22,776 bases of DNA from an uncultured Actinomycetes bacterium (GCA_903827345.1 CAIKID010000297.1:1-22776); one strand, 5' to 3'. Shown: positions 1-8,239, numbered from the stretch's first letter. Notes: generated from the sequence alone by a model not told the origin. Numbers and translations are program-made.

Positions 1-758
1 CAACATCATGGTTAGCACTCACCACTGATCTTGGAATCATCCATCGCAAGTTGAAGGGCATCTACGGATACGCAATTCCACTTGGACCAGAGGAAGCACA
101 AGCTGAGTTTAATATCTGGGCTGGCGGTAACGGCGGTTCTTATTACAACTATGCAACTAAGGCATGGGTTCTAGATTCACCTGCCAACATTGCTACTGCA
201 ACCTTCTTGAAGTCACTCACCACAAAGGGATACACCGAGCCAAATCCAGATAAGTGCGATCGCACAGCATGTGCTCAAGCGCTATTCGCAGCTGGCAAGG
301 CTGTATTCATCAATGGTTCTGTCTTCCTCGGAAGTTGGCTTACAGCTAACGGTGGTTCAAAGATCAACGTTGGTACAGGTTCATTCGTTTCAAATACTGG
401 CCACAAGCCAGTAACACTCGGTGTCCAGGATTACTTCACCGCTTATAGCAAGAACGGCAACCAGGCTTCAATTCAAAAGTGGATGGACTTCATCTACCAG
501 CCTGCTAACTATGCAAAGTTCTTGGTAGCAGCTGGTGGATTTATTCCAGCAACTAAGTCTGCCGGCGTAAAGGCTGCATCAGATCCAGCACTTGCTCCAT
601 TCATCAAGTTGCTTCCAAACGCAGTCTTCTACCCAGGAGATATCGCTTCTTGGAACTCTGTAAAGGGCCAGATCCAGCAAGGAATTGGTCAAGCAGTAAC
701 CGGAGATCCTGCAAAGGTTCTCGGTCAGCTACAAACCGCAGCTGCTGCTGCTAAGTAA
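1..758 (+). CDS. ABC sugar transporter solute-binding protein (5' partial)
   Basis: This is the C-terminal part (about 252 codons) of an extracellular solute-binding protein. The frame is open from base 3 at the window edge, so the TTG at 51 is internal and the true start lies outside. Aromatic and Gly/Asn-rich stretches (WAGGNGGSYYNY, residues GSVFLGSW) and the Ala-rich end fit a family 1 sugar-binding lipoprotein that delivers substrate to the two permeases downstream. The signal peptide is not in view. Every lysine codon is AAG, unlike the mixed AAA/AAG use in the permeases, which suggests high expression. It is followed by a strong hairpin, so it is probably made in excess over the membrane subunits. 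The substrate cannot be read from the sequence. Confidence in the family is good because of the following MalF/MalG-type genes. Confidence 0.85.
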   Translation, partial: TSWLALTTDLGIIHRKLKGIYGYAIPLGPEEAQAEFNIWAGGNGGSYYNYATKAWVLDSPANIATATFLKSLTTKGYTEPNPDKCDRTACAQALFAAGKAVFINGSVFLGSWLTANGGSKINVGTGSFVSNTGHKPVTLGVQDYFTAYSKNGNQASIQKWMDFIYQPANYAKFLVAAGGFIPATKSAGVKAASDPALAPFIKLLPNAVFYPGDIASWNSVKGQIQQGIGQAVTGDPAKVLGQLQTAAAAAK

Positions 759-771
759 CAAATAGAAGAGG

Positions 772-802
772 TTGGGGGCTCGCAGTTAATGCGAGCCCCC
801 AA
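772..802 (+). terminator. 13-bp perfect hairpin between binding-protein and permease genes
   Basis: TTGGGGGCTCGCA pairs perfectly with TGCGAGCCCCCAA around a 5-nt loop (GTTAA). It begins 13 nt after the stop codon of the binding protein. The 3' flank is TATTATTGG rather than a clean U-tract, so it may be a leaky terminator or an mRNA 3'-stabilising element. The rest of the 88-nt gap is AT-rich and shows no other clear signal. Confidence 0.75.
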
Positions 803-846
803 TATTATTGGTGAAATATTAAATGTATTAAGAAAGTAGGGATCTG

Positions 847-1731
847 TTGACCACCGTTCGCAAGCGTTACCGCATAGGAGCGCTCCCATGGATCGGTCCC
901 GCAATGTTGGTGATCTTCTTGATGGTCCTTTATCCGGCCTACGAGATGGTCAAAACCTCATTTATGAGTATCGATGCCACTGGCACCTCCCATGGATTTA
1001 CCGGATTGGCTAACTACCGCACCCTCTTTCGCAATCCCAATCTGATCGCCGTGCTCGAACGCACCGTTATCTGGACCATCTCTATCGTCGTGATAACGGT
1101 TCTCATCTCCCTACCTGTGGCTCAAATCTTGCATGCCAAGTTCCCGGGACGACGCTTTGTTCGCTACGCGCTCATTGTGCCTTGGGCCGCCTCGGTTGTT
1201 ATGACATCAACCTCTTGGCTCTGGATTCTCAACGGCTACTACGGGGTTCTCAATCGCATTCTTATATCTTTAGGTTTAATTCAAGAACCGAAACAATTCT
1301 TGGGCTCGCAAACCCAATCTTTTACTTGGCTCATCGTTGTTGCAATCTTCGTATCGGTACCTTTTACCACTTACGTTGTTCTTGCTGGCCTTACAACCAT
1401 TGGTGAAGATGTAATGGAAGCATCAACGGTTGATGGGGCTTCCGGATGGCAACGTTACAAGCACATCATCTTCCCATTACTTCGACCAGCTCTCCTTATC
1501 TCGATGGTTATTAATCTCATCAATGTCTTCAATTCATTTCCGATTATCTGGGTAATGACCACTGGCGGACCGGGTTATTCAACCGACACCACAACTACGC
1601 TGGCCTATAAAATTTCTTTCCGCAATGCCGATATCGCGCAATCGGCGTCGATGGCGACCATCAACTTTGGAATCATCTTGATCTTCATCGTCTTATTCCT
1701 CAAAGTGTCTCGCTGGAGGGATGATTCATAA
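847..1731 (+). CDS. Sugar ABC transporter permease, MalF-like
   Basis: This is a 294-residue inner-membrane permease with about six hydrophobic helices, the first at roughly residues 15-35. The cytoplasmic EAA loop that docks on the ATPase is visible near the middle of the C-terminal half (EASTVDGASGWQRYKHIIFP). Together these identify a MalF/UgpA-type subunit of a carbohydrate importer. The start is a TTG at 847 with a purine-rich AGTAGGGA just upstream. No ATG gives a comparable N-terminus. The stop overlaps the next gene's ATG by one base (TAATG), so translation of the two permeases is probably coupled. The start codon is the least certain point. Confidence 0.88.
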   Translation: MTTVRKRYRIGALPWIGPAMLVIFLMVLYPAYEMVKTSFMSIDATGTSHGFTGLANYRTLFRNPNLIAVLERTVIWTISIVVITVLISLPVAQILHAKFPGRRFVRYALIVPWAASVVMTSTSWLWILNGYYGVLNRILISLGLIQEPKQFLGSQTQSFTWLIVVAIFVSVPFTTYVVLAGLTTIGEDVMEASTVDGASGWQRYKHIIFPLLRPALLISMVINLINVFNSFPIIWVMTTGGPGYSTDTTTTLAYKISFRNADIAQSASMATINFGIILIFIVLFLKVSRWRDDS

Positions 1732-2585
1732 TGACCACTCAACTGAAAAAGAAACCCCGGAAGAAGATCACTGGGCGAAAGGTCACTTTAACAATCTCAG
1801 GATGGACTATTGCTCTCATCTTTCTCGCTCCATATATAGAGATGATGATTACTTCCGTTAAATCCGAATCTGAAATTCTCACCATCCCTACTACTTACCT
1901 TCCGCAACATTGGACCTGGTCTAACTACATCACCATTTGGAAGCAACTTCCTTTGGCGCAATACCTACGCACTAGCATCGTGGTGTCGCTATCGGCGACA
2001 ATCTTGGTATTGTTCCTCGCGGTCCCGGCGGCCTACTACGTCGGACGCAATAAATTCAAAGGTCGGAACGCTTTCTTGCTCTTGGTGCTCATTACCCAGA
2101 TGTTTTCTCCCACCTCACTTATCATCGGGATATTTCGAGAGATAATCAGATTTCACCTCGTTAATACCTGGATGGCGCTCATCTTGGTTTATGCCGCCTT
2201 TAACATGGCCTTCTCGATCTGGATTCTCTCCAGTTTCTTCGCCAGCATCCCTGTAGAAATTGAAGAGGCTGCCTGGATCGATGGAGCTTCGCGGATGCAG
2301 GCCCTACGGCAAATCATTCTGCCCATAGCACTACCCGGGTTGGTGACCGCCTTCATCTTCACATTTATCTCCGCTTGGAACGAGTTCGTCATAGCGTTAA
2401 CCATCGAGAGTTCTCCGGCACATCAGCCTCTCACCGTGGGATTGGAATCGCTTATTGGTCAGTACCAGGTGCATTGGCAGTACCTCTTTACCGGTTCGCT
2501 CATCGCTATCGTTCCCGTCGTAATTCTCTTCGCGATGATCGAGAAGTACCTGGTGAGCGGCCTTACGGCTGGTAGCGTGAAGTGA
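1731..2585 (+). CDS. Sugar ABC transporter permease, MalG-like
   Basis: This 284-residue protein has a Lys/Arg-rich N-terminus, then about six membrane helices. Its EAA loop (EEAAWIDGASRMQALRQIIL) is followed by a Pro-rich turn, as in MalG-type subunits. It pairs with the MalF-like permease to form the membrane channel. The ATG at 1731 overlaps the preceding stop and has a GGAGGG ribosome-binding site at 1715-1720, inside the upstream gene. Its own stop overlaps the GTG start of the DeoR-type gene by 4 nt. No ATPase gene follows, so a shared MsmK/UgpC-type ATPase encoded elsewhere is likely (inference). Confidence 0.9.
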   Translation: MTTQLKKKPRKKITGRKVTLTISGWTIALIFLAPYIEMMITSVKSESEILTIPTTYLPQHWTWSNYITIWKQLPLAQYLRTSIVVSLSATILVLFLAVPAAYYVGRNKFKGRNAFLLLVLITQMFSPTSLIIGIFREIIRFHLVNTWMALILVYAAFNMAFSIWILSSFFASIPVEIEEAAWIDGASRMQALRQIILPIALPGLVTAFIFTFISAWNEFVIALTIESSPAHQPLTVGLESLIGQYQVHWQYLFTGSLIAIVPVVILFAMIEKYLVSGLTAGSVK

Positions 2586-3373
2586 GCCGCCAATCTAGGC
2601 TCAATGCGATCCTAGAGCTCTTGGTACGACAGGGCAGCCTGGAAGTTGATGAGGCGGCGCTCTCTTTACATGTTTCCTCTGCAACAATTCGTAGAGATTT
2701 CGATACCTTAGCTGAACAACAACTCCTCAATAGAACTCACGGCGGTGCCGTTGCAACGGGAGGTTCATTTAAGTTGCCGCTTACGTATCGCATCGCTCGA
2801 CAAGAAGATGCGAAGAAGAGAATCGCTATCGTTGCGGCACAGATGGTCCAGCGCCATCAGGTTGTTGGACTCAATGGAGGAACAACTACCACGGAGATTG
2901 CCCGTGTTCTCGCCAAATCGCCAACCTTTGCACCTGGCTCTGCGGGTGATCCTCCATCGCTCACAATTGTTACCAATGCGCTCAACATTGCAACAGAATT
3001 AACGGTGCGCCATCATATTAAGATTGTTGTCACCGGAGGAGTAGCTCGTCCGCAGTCCTATGAGCTAACAGGACCGTATGCCGAACAAGTTCTCAACGAT
3101 GTAGCCATTGATATTGCTTTTGTAGGAGTCGAAGGGTTAGATCCGAATGTGGGTGCAACTGCGCGTCACGAAGACGAGGCGAGGGTGAATCAACAGATTG
3201 CCGCCCGCGCTGCGCGAGTCATAATCGTCACCGATTCCTCAAAATTTGAGCGGAGCGCCTTCGCAATGATCCGAACTCGAGATCAGATCGACACTATTAT
3301 CACCGACGAGGGTATATCCGAAAAAGCGACCACAATATTGGAAAGTGCTGGTGTGAAAATTGTCATCGCTTGA
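2582..3373 (+). CDS. DeoR-family transcriptional regulator
   Basis: This 263-residue regulator has an N-terminal winged helix-turn-helix (about residues 1-57), with the DeoR signature helix around SSATIRRDFDTLAEQQLL and the trailing RTHGGAV. The C-terminal DeoRC sugar-phosphate sensor domain carries the usual VGLNGGTTTTEIAR, IVTNALNIATEL and IVVTGGVARPQSYELTGP blocks. DeoR-type regulators usually repress a sugar operon until a phosphorylated intermediate binds. Here that would be the transporter and aldolase operon it sits in (inference). It starts at GTG 2582, inside the permease stop (GTGA overlap), and its end overlaps the aldolase start by 14 nt. Confidence 0.9.
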   Translation: MSRQSRLNAILELLVRQGSLEVDEAALSLHVSSATIRRDFDTLAEQQLLNRTHGGAVATGGSFKLPLTYRIARQEDAKKRIAIVAAQMVQRHQVVGLNGGTTTTEIARVLAKSPTFAPGSAGDPPSLTIVTNALNIATELTVRHHIKIVVTGGVARPQSYELTGPYAEQVLNDVAIDIAFVGVEGLDPNVGATARHEDEARVNQQIAARAARVIIVTDSSKFERSAFAMIRTRDQIDTIITDEGISEKATTILESAGVKIVIA

Positions 3374-4187
3374 AATCGTATTAGGTGCAAATAAGTCAGG
3401 AACCGCTGTCGGTGCTTTCAACGTCATTCTCCTAGAACATGCTGAGGCGATTATTGCGGGTGCACAGAGCGCAAAACTTCCCGTCATATTACAAATTAGC
3501 CAGAATGCAGTGAAATATCATGGGGCTCTTGAGCCTATCTCCCTAGCGACTTTGGCATGTGCGGCAGCTGCGACTGTTCCAACCTCTGTTCACTTGGATC
3601 ATGCCGAAGATACTGAATTGATTCGCAGAGCTTTAGATCTCGGCTATGACAGCATCATGTACGACGGATCCAAGTTAGATTTTGCGGAGAATGTGAAGAC
3701 TTCTCAAGAGATGGCCAAGCTGGCACACTCTTATGGAGCGACGATTGAGGTAGAGCTCGGAGAGATTGGTGGAAAGGATGGAGTTCATGCTCCTGGAATT
3801 CGCACGAATCCCGCTGATGCTAAGTCGTTTGTAGATGAAACTGGAGTTGACCTACTAGCTGTAGCAGTGGGTTCTTCTCATGCCATGACCAGCCGCGATG
3901 CGCAATTAGATTTTGACTTAATCGCTCAAATTCACGAAGTGGTTGCCGTGCCCCTTGTTTTACATGGTTCTTCCGGGGTAAGTGATCCCGATTTACAGAG
4001 CGCGGTACGTTCCGGAATGAGAAAGATCAATATTGCCACTCACCTCAACCATGTCTTTAGCGATGCCGTCAGATCAATCCTCGCTGAGGATGCGAAGTTA
4101 GTAGATCCGCGAAAATACATCGGAGCTGCTCGCGCCGAAGTTGCCTCCGAGATAACTCGCCTGCTGAAACTTCTCAACTTGGCGTAG
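3360..4187 (+). CDS. Class II ketose-bisphosphate-type aldolase (GatY/KbaY/FbaA family)
   Basis: This 275-residue zinc-dependent aldolase belongs to the fructose/tagatose-bisphosphate family. Visible family features are AVGAFNV near the N-terminus, the catalytic Asp80 and zinc His81 (HLDHAED), the EVELGEIGGKDG block at 130-141, His174 (GSSHAM), His202 (LHGSSGV), INIAT at 223-227 and DPRKY at 249-253. The TTG at 3360 is the first possible start after an in-frame TGA at 3354, so the start is well bounded. His174 sits in GSSHAM rather than the more usual G-T-x-H-G, so the substrate may not be fructose- or tagatose-bisphosphate. It closes the operon, just after the regulator. It probably splits a sugar-phosphate derived from the imported carbohydrate. 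Confidence 0.88.
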   Translation: MSSLEIVLGANKSGTAVGAFNVILLEHAEAIIAGAQSAKLPVILQISQNAVKYHGALEPISLATLACAAAATVPTSVHLDHAEDTELIRRALDLGYDSIMYDGSKLDFAENVKTSQEMAKLAHSYGATIEVELGEIGGKDGVHAPGIRTNPADAKSFVDETGVDLLAVAVGSSHAMTSRDAQLDFDLIAQIHEVVAVPLVLHGSSGVSDPDLQSAVRSGMRKINIATHLNHVFSDAVRSILAEDAKLVDPRKYIGAARAEVASEITRLLKLLNLA

Positions 4188-4191
4188 TTTC

Positions 4192-5706
4192 CTATTTTAG
4201 TCCGCGCACTCCATTTACAAGTCTTTCGATCTTCTCTGGATTACCGCTTGCAAGAGCTGCCGGGAGCAACTCATCTGGAAATCCCTGAAATGTCACGGGG
4301 CGTAAGAAACGGTAGATAGAGTCCGTGCCGACCGATGTCGTATGAGTAGACGAAGAAGGCCAAGGCCCACCATGGTTCTGCGCCGCCGAAACGGAAACTC
4401 CAGTGGGAGCACCATTGAGAATCAAGCGACCCGCAATTGCGCTGAGCGCCGTAACCAACTCTGGACGAATTTCTCCGCTACCTAGATGCAAGGTGGCGGT
4501 CAACTGTCCATCGGAATCTGCAATGATTTCCGCAAAATCTGACTCTTTGCATTTAACAACCACAGTAGTCGGACCAAAATGTTCGTGGCTAAATCCAGGA
4601 TTCGCTTTATAAAGTTGGTAATCCAAGATAAAGATCGTTGGCTGAACTACAAAGCCATGATCAGGAATATTTCCGACAATTGTTTCAACCCCGGGAAGTT
4701 TAGAGAGTTCGGAGATCGCATTGTTATATCGCTCGCTGATGCCTTTGTTAAGTAAAGGTTGATTTCCAACGGTAAGCATTTTATTCTGCATCGCAGAAAC
4801 GAATTGATCACTGTCTCCACCTAGAAAGATCAAACCTGGTTTTGTGCAGAACTGACCCGACCCTAAGTTAGCGGAATCAAATAGGCTCTCTCCCATCTCG
4901 CTCGCTTTTTCCTCGAGGGCGGCGGTGGTAACAAAGATGGGATTCAAACTTCCCATCTCAGCAAAGACGGGAATCGGCTTGGAGCGAGAGTGGCTTAAGT
5001 CCACGAGCAGTTGTCCCACGAGCGCAGAGCCAGTGAAGCCAATAGCGGCGATTTCATCAGCGAGGGCAATCCAGTGTGTGATTTCAGGGTTACGCCCTTG
5101 CACCATGGTGAAAATTTCTGGCGAGAGCCCCTGCAACTGAAGTGCGTTCTGAACTGCTTGGTAGGTGAGGACAGAGGTACCAGGGTGAGAAGGGTGAGCC
5201 TTGACAACGATGGTGCATCCGGCAGCGAGAGCAGATGCGCTATCCCCTCCAATTACCGAATAGGCAAATGGGAAATTTGATGCCCCGAAGACGGCAACTA
5301 CCCCAATGGGGAGATTTACCTTGCGCATATCGGGACGAGCGGCCGGTTTGTAATCAGGATCCGCTAAATCGATGGTGGCGCCCAGATGCACTCCGGTTCG
5401 CACCATGGCGGCGAAGAGTTGGAGTTGCACAATTGTTCGAGAAATTTCGCCGTTAATTCGAGCTTCCGGTAAGCCTGTCTCTAAATGAGCTACGGATACC
5501 AGTTCGCCTCGCAGTTTTTCAACCTCTGCTGCGATCGCTTCGAGTAAGTCCGCGCGGGCAGAGAGCGAGAGCGCGGCGAATGACTCCTGCGCTCCGGCGG
5601 CCCGGGTAATCGTGGAGGTTACTTCGGCACGACTCTGCTCGGGGTATTCGGCCCCAAATGCGAGACCGTCGACAGGATTAACCGCTTGAAATGGATTAAA
5701 TGACAT
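4192..5706 (-). CDS. Aldehyde dehydrogenase, alpha-ketoglutaric semialdehyde dehydrogenase type
   Basis: This 504-residue NAD(P)-dependent aldehyde dehydrogenase has Asn144 in GASNFPFAYS, cofactor Lys169 (VVKAHPSHPG), the general base Glu250 (FAEMGSLNP) and the nucleophile Cys287 (SGQFCTKPG). The block FGASNFPFAYSVIGGDSASA is typical of 2,5-dioxovalerate (alpha-ketoglutaric semialdehyde) dehydrogenases, which finish oxidative pentose, uronate, glucarate or hydroxyproline breakdown. That specificity is by resemblance only. The ATG at 5706 gives the usual NPFQAVNP N-terminus. A TAGGAT -10 six bases upstream suggests a leaderless message. It converges on the aldolase gene with 4 nt between stops and diverges from pepP, so it forms its own transcript, possibly serving the same carbon source. 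Confidence 0.87.
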   Translation of the reverse strand: MSFNPFQAVNPVDGLAFGAEYPEQSRAEVTSTITRAAGAQESFAALSLSARADLLEAIAAEVEKLRGELVSVAHLETGLPEARINGEISRTIVQLQLFAAMVRTGVHLGATIDLADPDYKPAARPDMRKVNLPIGVVAVFGASNFPFAYSVIGGDSASALAAGCTIVVKAHPSHPGTSVLTYQAVQNALQLQGLSPEIFTMVQGRNPEITHWIALADEIAAIGFTGSALVGQLLVDLSHSRSKPIPVFAEMGSLNPIFVTTAALEEKASEMGESLFDSANLGSGQFCTKPGLIFLGGDSDQFVSAMQNKMLTVGNQPLLNKGISERYNNAISELSKLPGVETIVGNIPDHGFVVQPTIFILDYQLYKANPGFSHEHFGPTTVVVKCKESDFAEIIADSDGQLTATLHLGSGEIRPELVTALSAIAGRLILNGAPTGVSVSAAQNHGGPWPSSSTHTTSVGTDSIYRFLRPVTFQGFPDELLPAALASGNPEKIERLVNGVRGLK

Positions 5707-7178
5707 ACTCCAATCCTAGTACCCTTATCTATGTGAATAAGATTCCTGATCGGGCACCTGGTACCCAGTCACATGACATACCTAAGGGTGAAGCGCTATC
5801 AGAATTTATGTCTTTGGGGTGGGCAGATACCTCACTTCAAGGAGTTAAACCCGCTGATGTTGTGAAGTTTGCCGCAGTTCGCCGAGCCAAGATTTCAGCA
5901 CTTTACCCCGGCGTGCGGCTTGTGATTCCGGCAGGAACATTCAAGGTGCGTAGCAACGACACTGACTATAAATTCCGCGTACACAGTGCTTATGCCTATT
6001 TCACAGGAATTTCCGCCAGCGACTGTGTCCCGGATTCGGTTTTGATACTCGAACCAACCGGAAAAGGTCATCAGGCACTTCTCTTCATTCATCCCCGCTC
6101 TCCCCGTAACACCAATGAGTTTCATTCAGATCGCAGGCATGGTGAATTTTGGGTTGGCCGCAGACTCTCTGCATCTGAAACCGAAGAACGATATGGAATC
6201 TCAGTTATTCACGTTGATAATCTCGCCGAGATGCTTAATGATGATATTGATACCCTGGCTATCCACCATGAAGATCCAGTTGTCGATGCGCTGGTTGAGG
6301 TTCGCAAGAAACGCGATGCGAAGTTGCTTTCCCAAATCTCAGAGCTGCGCTTGATCAAGGATCGCTATGAAATTGCAGAGATTCAGAAGGCGATCGATGT
6401 AACTATTCGCGGATTTAGTGACATGGTGCAGGCCCTTCCTGCGGCTGTCTCAGTTAGTCGTGGCGAGCGCATCATTGAATCGGCATTCTATGGAAGGGCG
6501 CGCCTGGAGGGTAATGATCTTGGTTATGAAACTATTGCAGCTGCAGGTTCACATGCCTGTGTTCTCCATTGGATGAAGAATGATGGCGATGTGATTCCGG
6601 GAGATTTAATCCTTATAGACGCCGGTGTCGAGGTCGAATCGATGTACACGGCTGACATTACGAGAACTATTCCAATAAATGGCAAATTCTCTCCAGCTCA
6701 GCGCAAGATCTACTCCATAGTTTACGCAGCGCAGCGAGCGGGTATTGAAGCAGTTAAGCCAGGAGCCCCGTGGAGCGCCTTTCATGATGCTGCGAGCGCT
6801 GTTTTGGCCAAGGGATTAGAAGAGTTAGGCGTTCTTCCCGTGAGCGCTGAAGAGTCGCTAGAGGAATACGCGGGTTTCCACCGTAGGTGGACCGTGCACA
6901 GCACTGGCCATATGTTGGGGTTGGATGTTCACGACTGCGCTCAAGCTCGCAAGGAGAGTTATCGCGAAGGTCCCCTCGAAGCGGGGATGGTTCTTACGGT
7001 CGAACCTGGGCTCTATATTCAGCCTGATGATCTACTCTTCCCAGCGGAATATCGCGGCATCGGAGTACGCATCGAAGATGATGTATTAGTTACCAAGACA
7101 GGCGTGCAAGTTTTAAGTCGCGCGCTACCTAGCCATCCAGATGAGGTAGAAGTTTGGGTTGCTAACCTGCTTCGCTAA
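5700..7178 (+). CDS. pepP: Xaa-Pro aminopeptidase (aminopeptidase P, M24B)
   Basis: This cytosolic metallopeptidase removes N-terminal residues that precede proline. The N-terminal creatinase-like domain (about 45-200) includes AYFTGI. The C-terminal pita-bread domain carries the dinuclear metal ligands Asp308 (LIDAGV), Asp319 (TADITR), His404 (HSTGHMLGLDVHD), Glu435 (TVEPGLY) and Glu459 (RIEDDVLV). At 492 residues it has the usual length for actinobacterial forms. I kept the ATG at 5700 as the outer boundary, but it lacks a ribosome-binding site and overlaps the divergent gene's start by 7 nt. The GTG at 5733 (481 residues) is equally plausible. Its stop overlaps the convergent crcB gene by 4 nt. 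Confidence 0.93.
   Translation: MTYSNPSTLIYVNKIPDRAPGTQSHDIPKGEALSEFMSLGWADTSLQGVKPADVVKFAAVRRAKISALYPGVRLVIPAGTFKVRSNDTDYKFRVHSAYAYFTGISASDCVPDSVLILEPTGKGHQALLFIHPRSPRNTNEFHSDRRHGEFWVGRRLSASETEERYGISVIHVDNLAEMLNDDIDTLAIHHEDPVVDALVEVRKKRDAKLLSQISELRLIKDRYEIAEIQKAIDVTIRGFSDMVQALPAAVSVSRGERIIESAFYGRARLEGNDLGYETIAAAGSHACVLHWMKNDGDVIPGDLILIDAGVEVESMYTADITRTIPINGKFSPAQRKIYSIVYAAQRAGIEAVKPGAPWSAFHDAASAVLAKGLEELGVLPVSAEESLEEYAGFHRRWTVHSTGHMLGLDVHDCAQARKESYREGPLEAGMVLTVEPGLYIQPDDLLFPAEYRGIGVRIEDDVLVTKTGVQVLSRALPSHPDEVEVWVANLLR
5707..5718 (-). promoter_or_regulatory. Leaderless -10 element for the aldehyde dehydrogenase
   Basis: On the minus strand TAGGAT (5718-5713) is followed by exactly 6 nt (TGGAGT) and then ATG. 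This matches the TANNNT-N6-start layout seen before pheA, pstP, trpG and crgA. The GGAG in the spacer is too close to the ATG to act as a normal ribosome-binding site. No good -35 is evident. Confidence 0.5.
5720..5732 (+). promoter_or_regulatory. Possible leaderless -10 element for pepP
   Basis: TACCCT (5720-5725) is followed by 7 nt and then GTG at 5733, which is in frame with pepP. It lies back to back with the minus-strand TAGGAT of the aldehyde dehydrogenase. If used, it would move the pepP start 11 codons downstream of the ATG at 5700. No convincing -35 is visible. Confidence 0.3.
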
Positions 7179-7513
7179 ATCGCATTTCCTACAGCCGCAG
7201 CTGCGACTCCGAGTACAAGCGTCAAGATGAGATAGCGCCAGGCGACTGCATGCTTTCTCGACTTAAAGAGGTCATGAATTTCTAAAGCAAAAGCCGACCA
7301 TGTGGTAAATGCTCCAGCAAATCCGGTACCAAAGAGAAATCCAATATTTGCGGAGCGATGGACTGTGATACCGAGGATAAATGAACCGAGGACGTTAATC
7401 AAAAGGGTTTCTAAAGGTATTAAATTGATTCGTGCTTTCCGCATATTTTTATCAATGAAATAGCGAAGTGGTGCACCTACTCCTGCTCCTAGCGAAATCA
7501 GCAGTACCCTCAT
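7175..7513 (-). CDS. crcB: Fluoride channel CrcB/Fluc, second of a tandem pair
   Basis: This 112-residue protein has four membrane helices and is one half of a fluoride export channel. The N-terminal GAGVGAPLRY and the pore motif GFAGAFTTWSAFA are diagnostic. In Actinobacteria paired crcB genes usually encode two subunits of opposite topology that assemble as a heterodimer, and the adjacency here suggests the same. The ATG at 7513 overlaps the stop of the other crcB (ATGA), which implies coupled, near-stoichiometric synthesis. It is the last gene of the minus-strand run that begins with sdhC. Confidence 0.93.
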   Translation of the reverse strand: MRVLLISLGAGVGAPLRYFIDKNMRKARINLIPLETLLINVLGSFILGITVHRSANIGFLFGTGFAGAFTTWSAFALEIHDLFKSRKHAVAWRYLILTLVLGVAAAAVGNAI

Positions 7514-7893
7514 TTTCTTGACCAGCGCGCATCGAGAAATTGGTTCGTTGCAAAGACCAGGATAAAAGTCCCGATAAGCGAAGCAAGCGCATACGTAATG
7601 AGCCCATGAATGTTATGGGAGTTGAGATCTTGGTCAATTGTGACGGCAAAGGCTGAATACGTCGTAAACCCGCCGCAAAATCCCGTTCCAAGAGCAGGTC
7701 GCCACCACCAGCGTGGATTCTCATGATGACGCGTATAAATCACAATTACGGTTAGTAAAACAGCACCGATGTAGTTAACGGTAAGTGTGGCCCATGGAAA
7801 GCCTGGATTAACGATGAGCAATGATGCACCCCACCTAGCGAGAGAACCTAGGATCCCGCCGAGTGATACGACAGAGAGTTGCTTTACTTCCAA
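7510..7893 (-). CDS. crcB: Fluoride channel CrcB/Fluc, first of a tandem pair
   Basis: This 127-residue, four-helix membrane protein has GGILGSLARW at the N-terminus and the conserved GFCGGFTTYSAFA motif. It is a fluoride channel subunit, probably the partner of the next gene. It starts at TTG 7893 (MEVKQLSVVS), overlapping the end of the upstream membrane-protein gene by 10 nt. I see no ATG or GTG start nearby that would keep the first helix, so TTG is preferred. No fluoride riboswitch can be recognised upstream, and the tight overlap leaves no room for one. Confidence 0.92.
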   Translation of the reverse strand: MEVKQLSVVSLGGILGSLARWGASLLIVNPGFPWATLTVNYIGAVLLTVIVIYTRHHENPRWWWRPALGTGFCGGFTTYSAFAVTIDQDLNSHNIHGLITYALASLIGTFILVFATNQFLDARWSRK

Positions 7894-8237
7894 TTGCGTT
7901 TGGAAGTTAAGCGAGATCCTGCGCCCGAAACCAAGCTGATGATGACAGAGGCAAATACCGCGGACCAGAAAGAAGAGATTGTCAGTCTCTTGGTGATATG
8001 CGTCGTCACTTCCAGCATCGCGGCATTGATGACAATCAAAAAGAGTCCAGCGCTAAGAATGACTGCGGGTAGGGTCATCAACTTAAGGAATGAGCCCAAG
8101 AAGGTATTGATTAAAGAGAAAATAAGGGCAACCAAGAGATACGACCAGGCGCCCCCGTGGACCTTAATTCCTGGAACTAATCCTGTAGCCGCCCATACGG
8201 CGAGGGCCAATACTCCCCAACGAACAAATATCCTCAT
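7884..8237 (-). CDS. Small four-helix membrane protein, phage holin family 4 / YvlD-like
   Basis: This 117-residue protein has four predicted membrane segments, approximately residues 5-22, 32-52, 58-78 and 88-105, and a basic C-terminal tail. The pattern GLVPGIKVHG followed by a helix rich in small and hydrophobic residues and LINTFLGSFLKLMTLP fits the bacterial 'phage holin family' membrane proteins (YvlD type). These are chromosomal proteins of unknown role, not lysis holins. The ATG at 8237 is only 2 nt after the sdhB stop and has no obvious ribosome-binding site, so it is probably translated by coupling. Its end overlaps the first crcB gene. Confidence 0.8.
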   Translation of the reverse strand: MRIFVRWGVLALAVWAATGLVPGIKVHGGAWSYLLVALIFSLINTFLGSFLKLMTLPAVILSAGLFLIVINAAMLEVTTHITKRLTISSFWSAVFASVIISLVSGAGSRLTSKRNWK

Positions 8238-8239
8238 GC

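Noticed and set aside
51..758. Solute-binding protein starting at TTG 51
   Set aside because: The frame is open to the window edge and the visible part lacks a signal peptide, so this is an internal codon of a truncated gene.
7884..8237. Prophage remnant suggested by a 'holin family' protein
   Set aside because: No other phage gene is nearby, and YvlD-type holin-family proteins are ordinary chromosomal membrane proteins.
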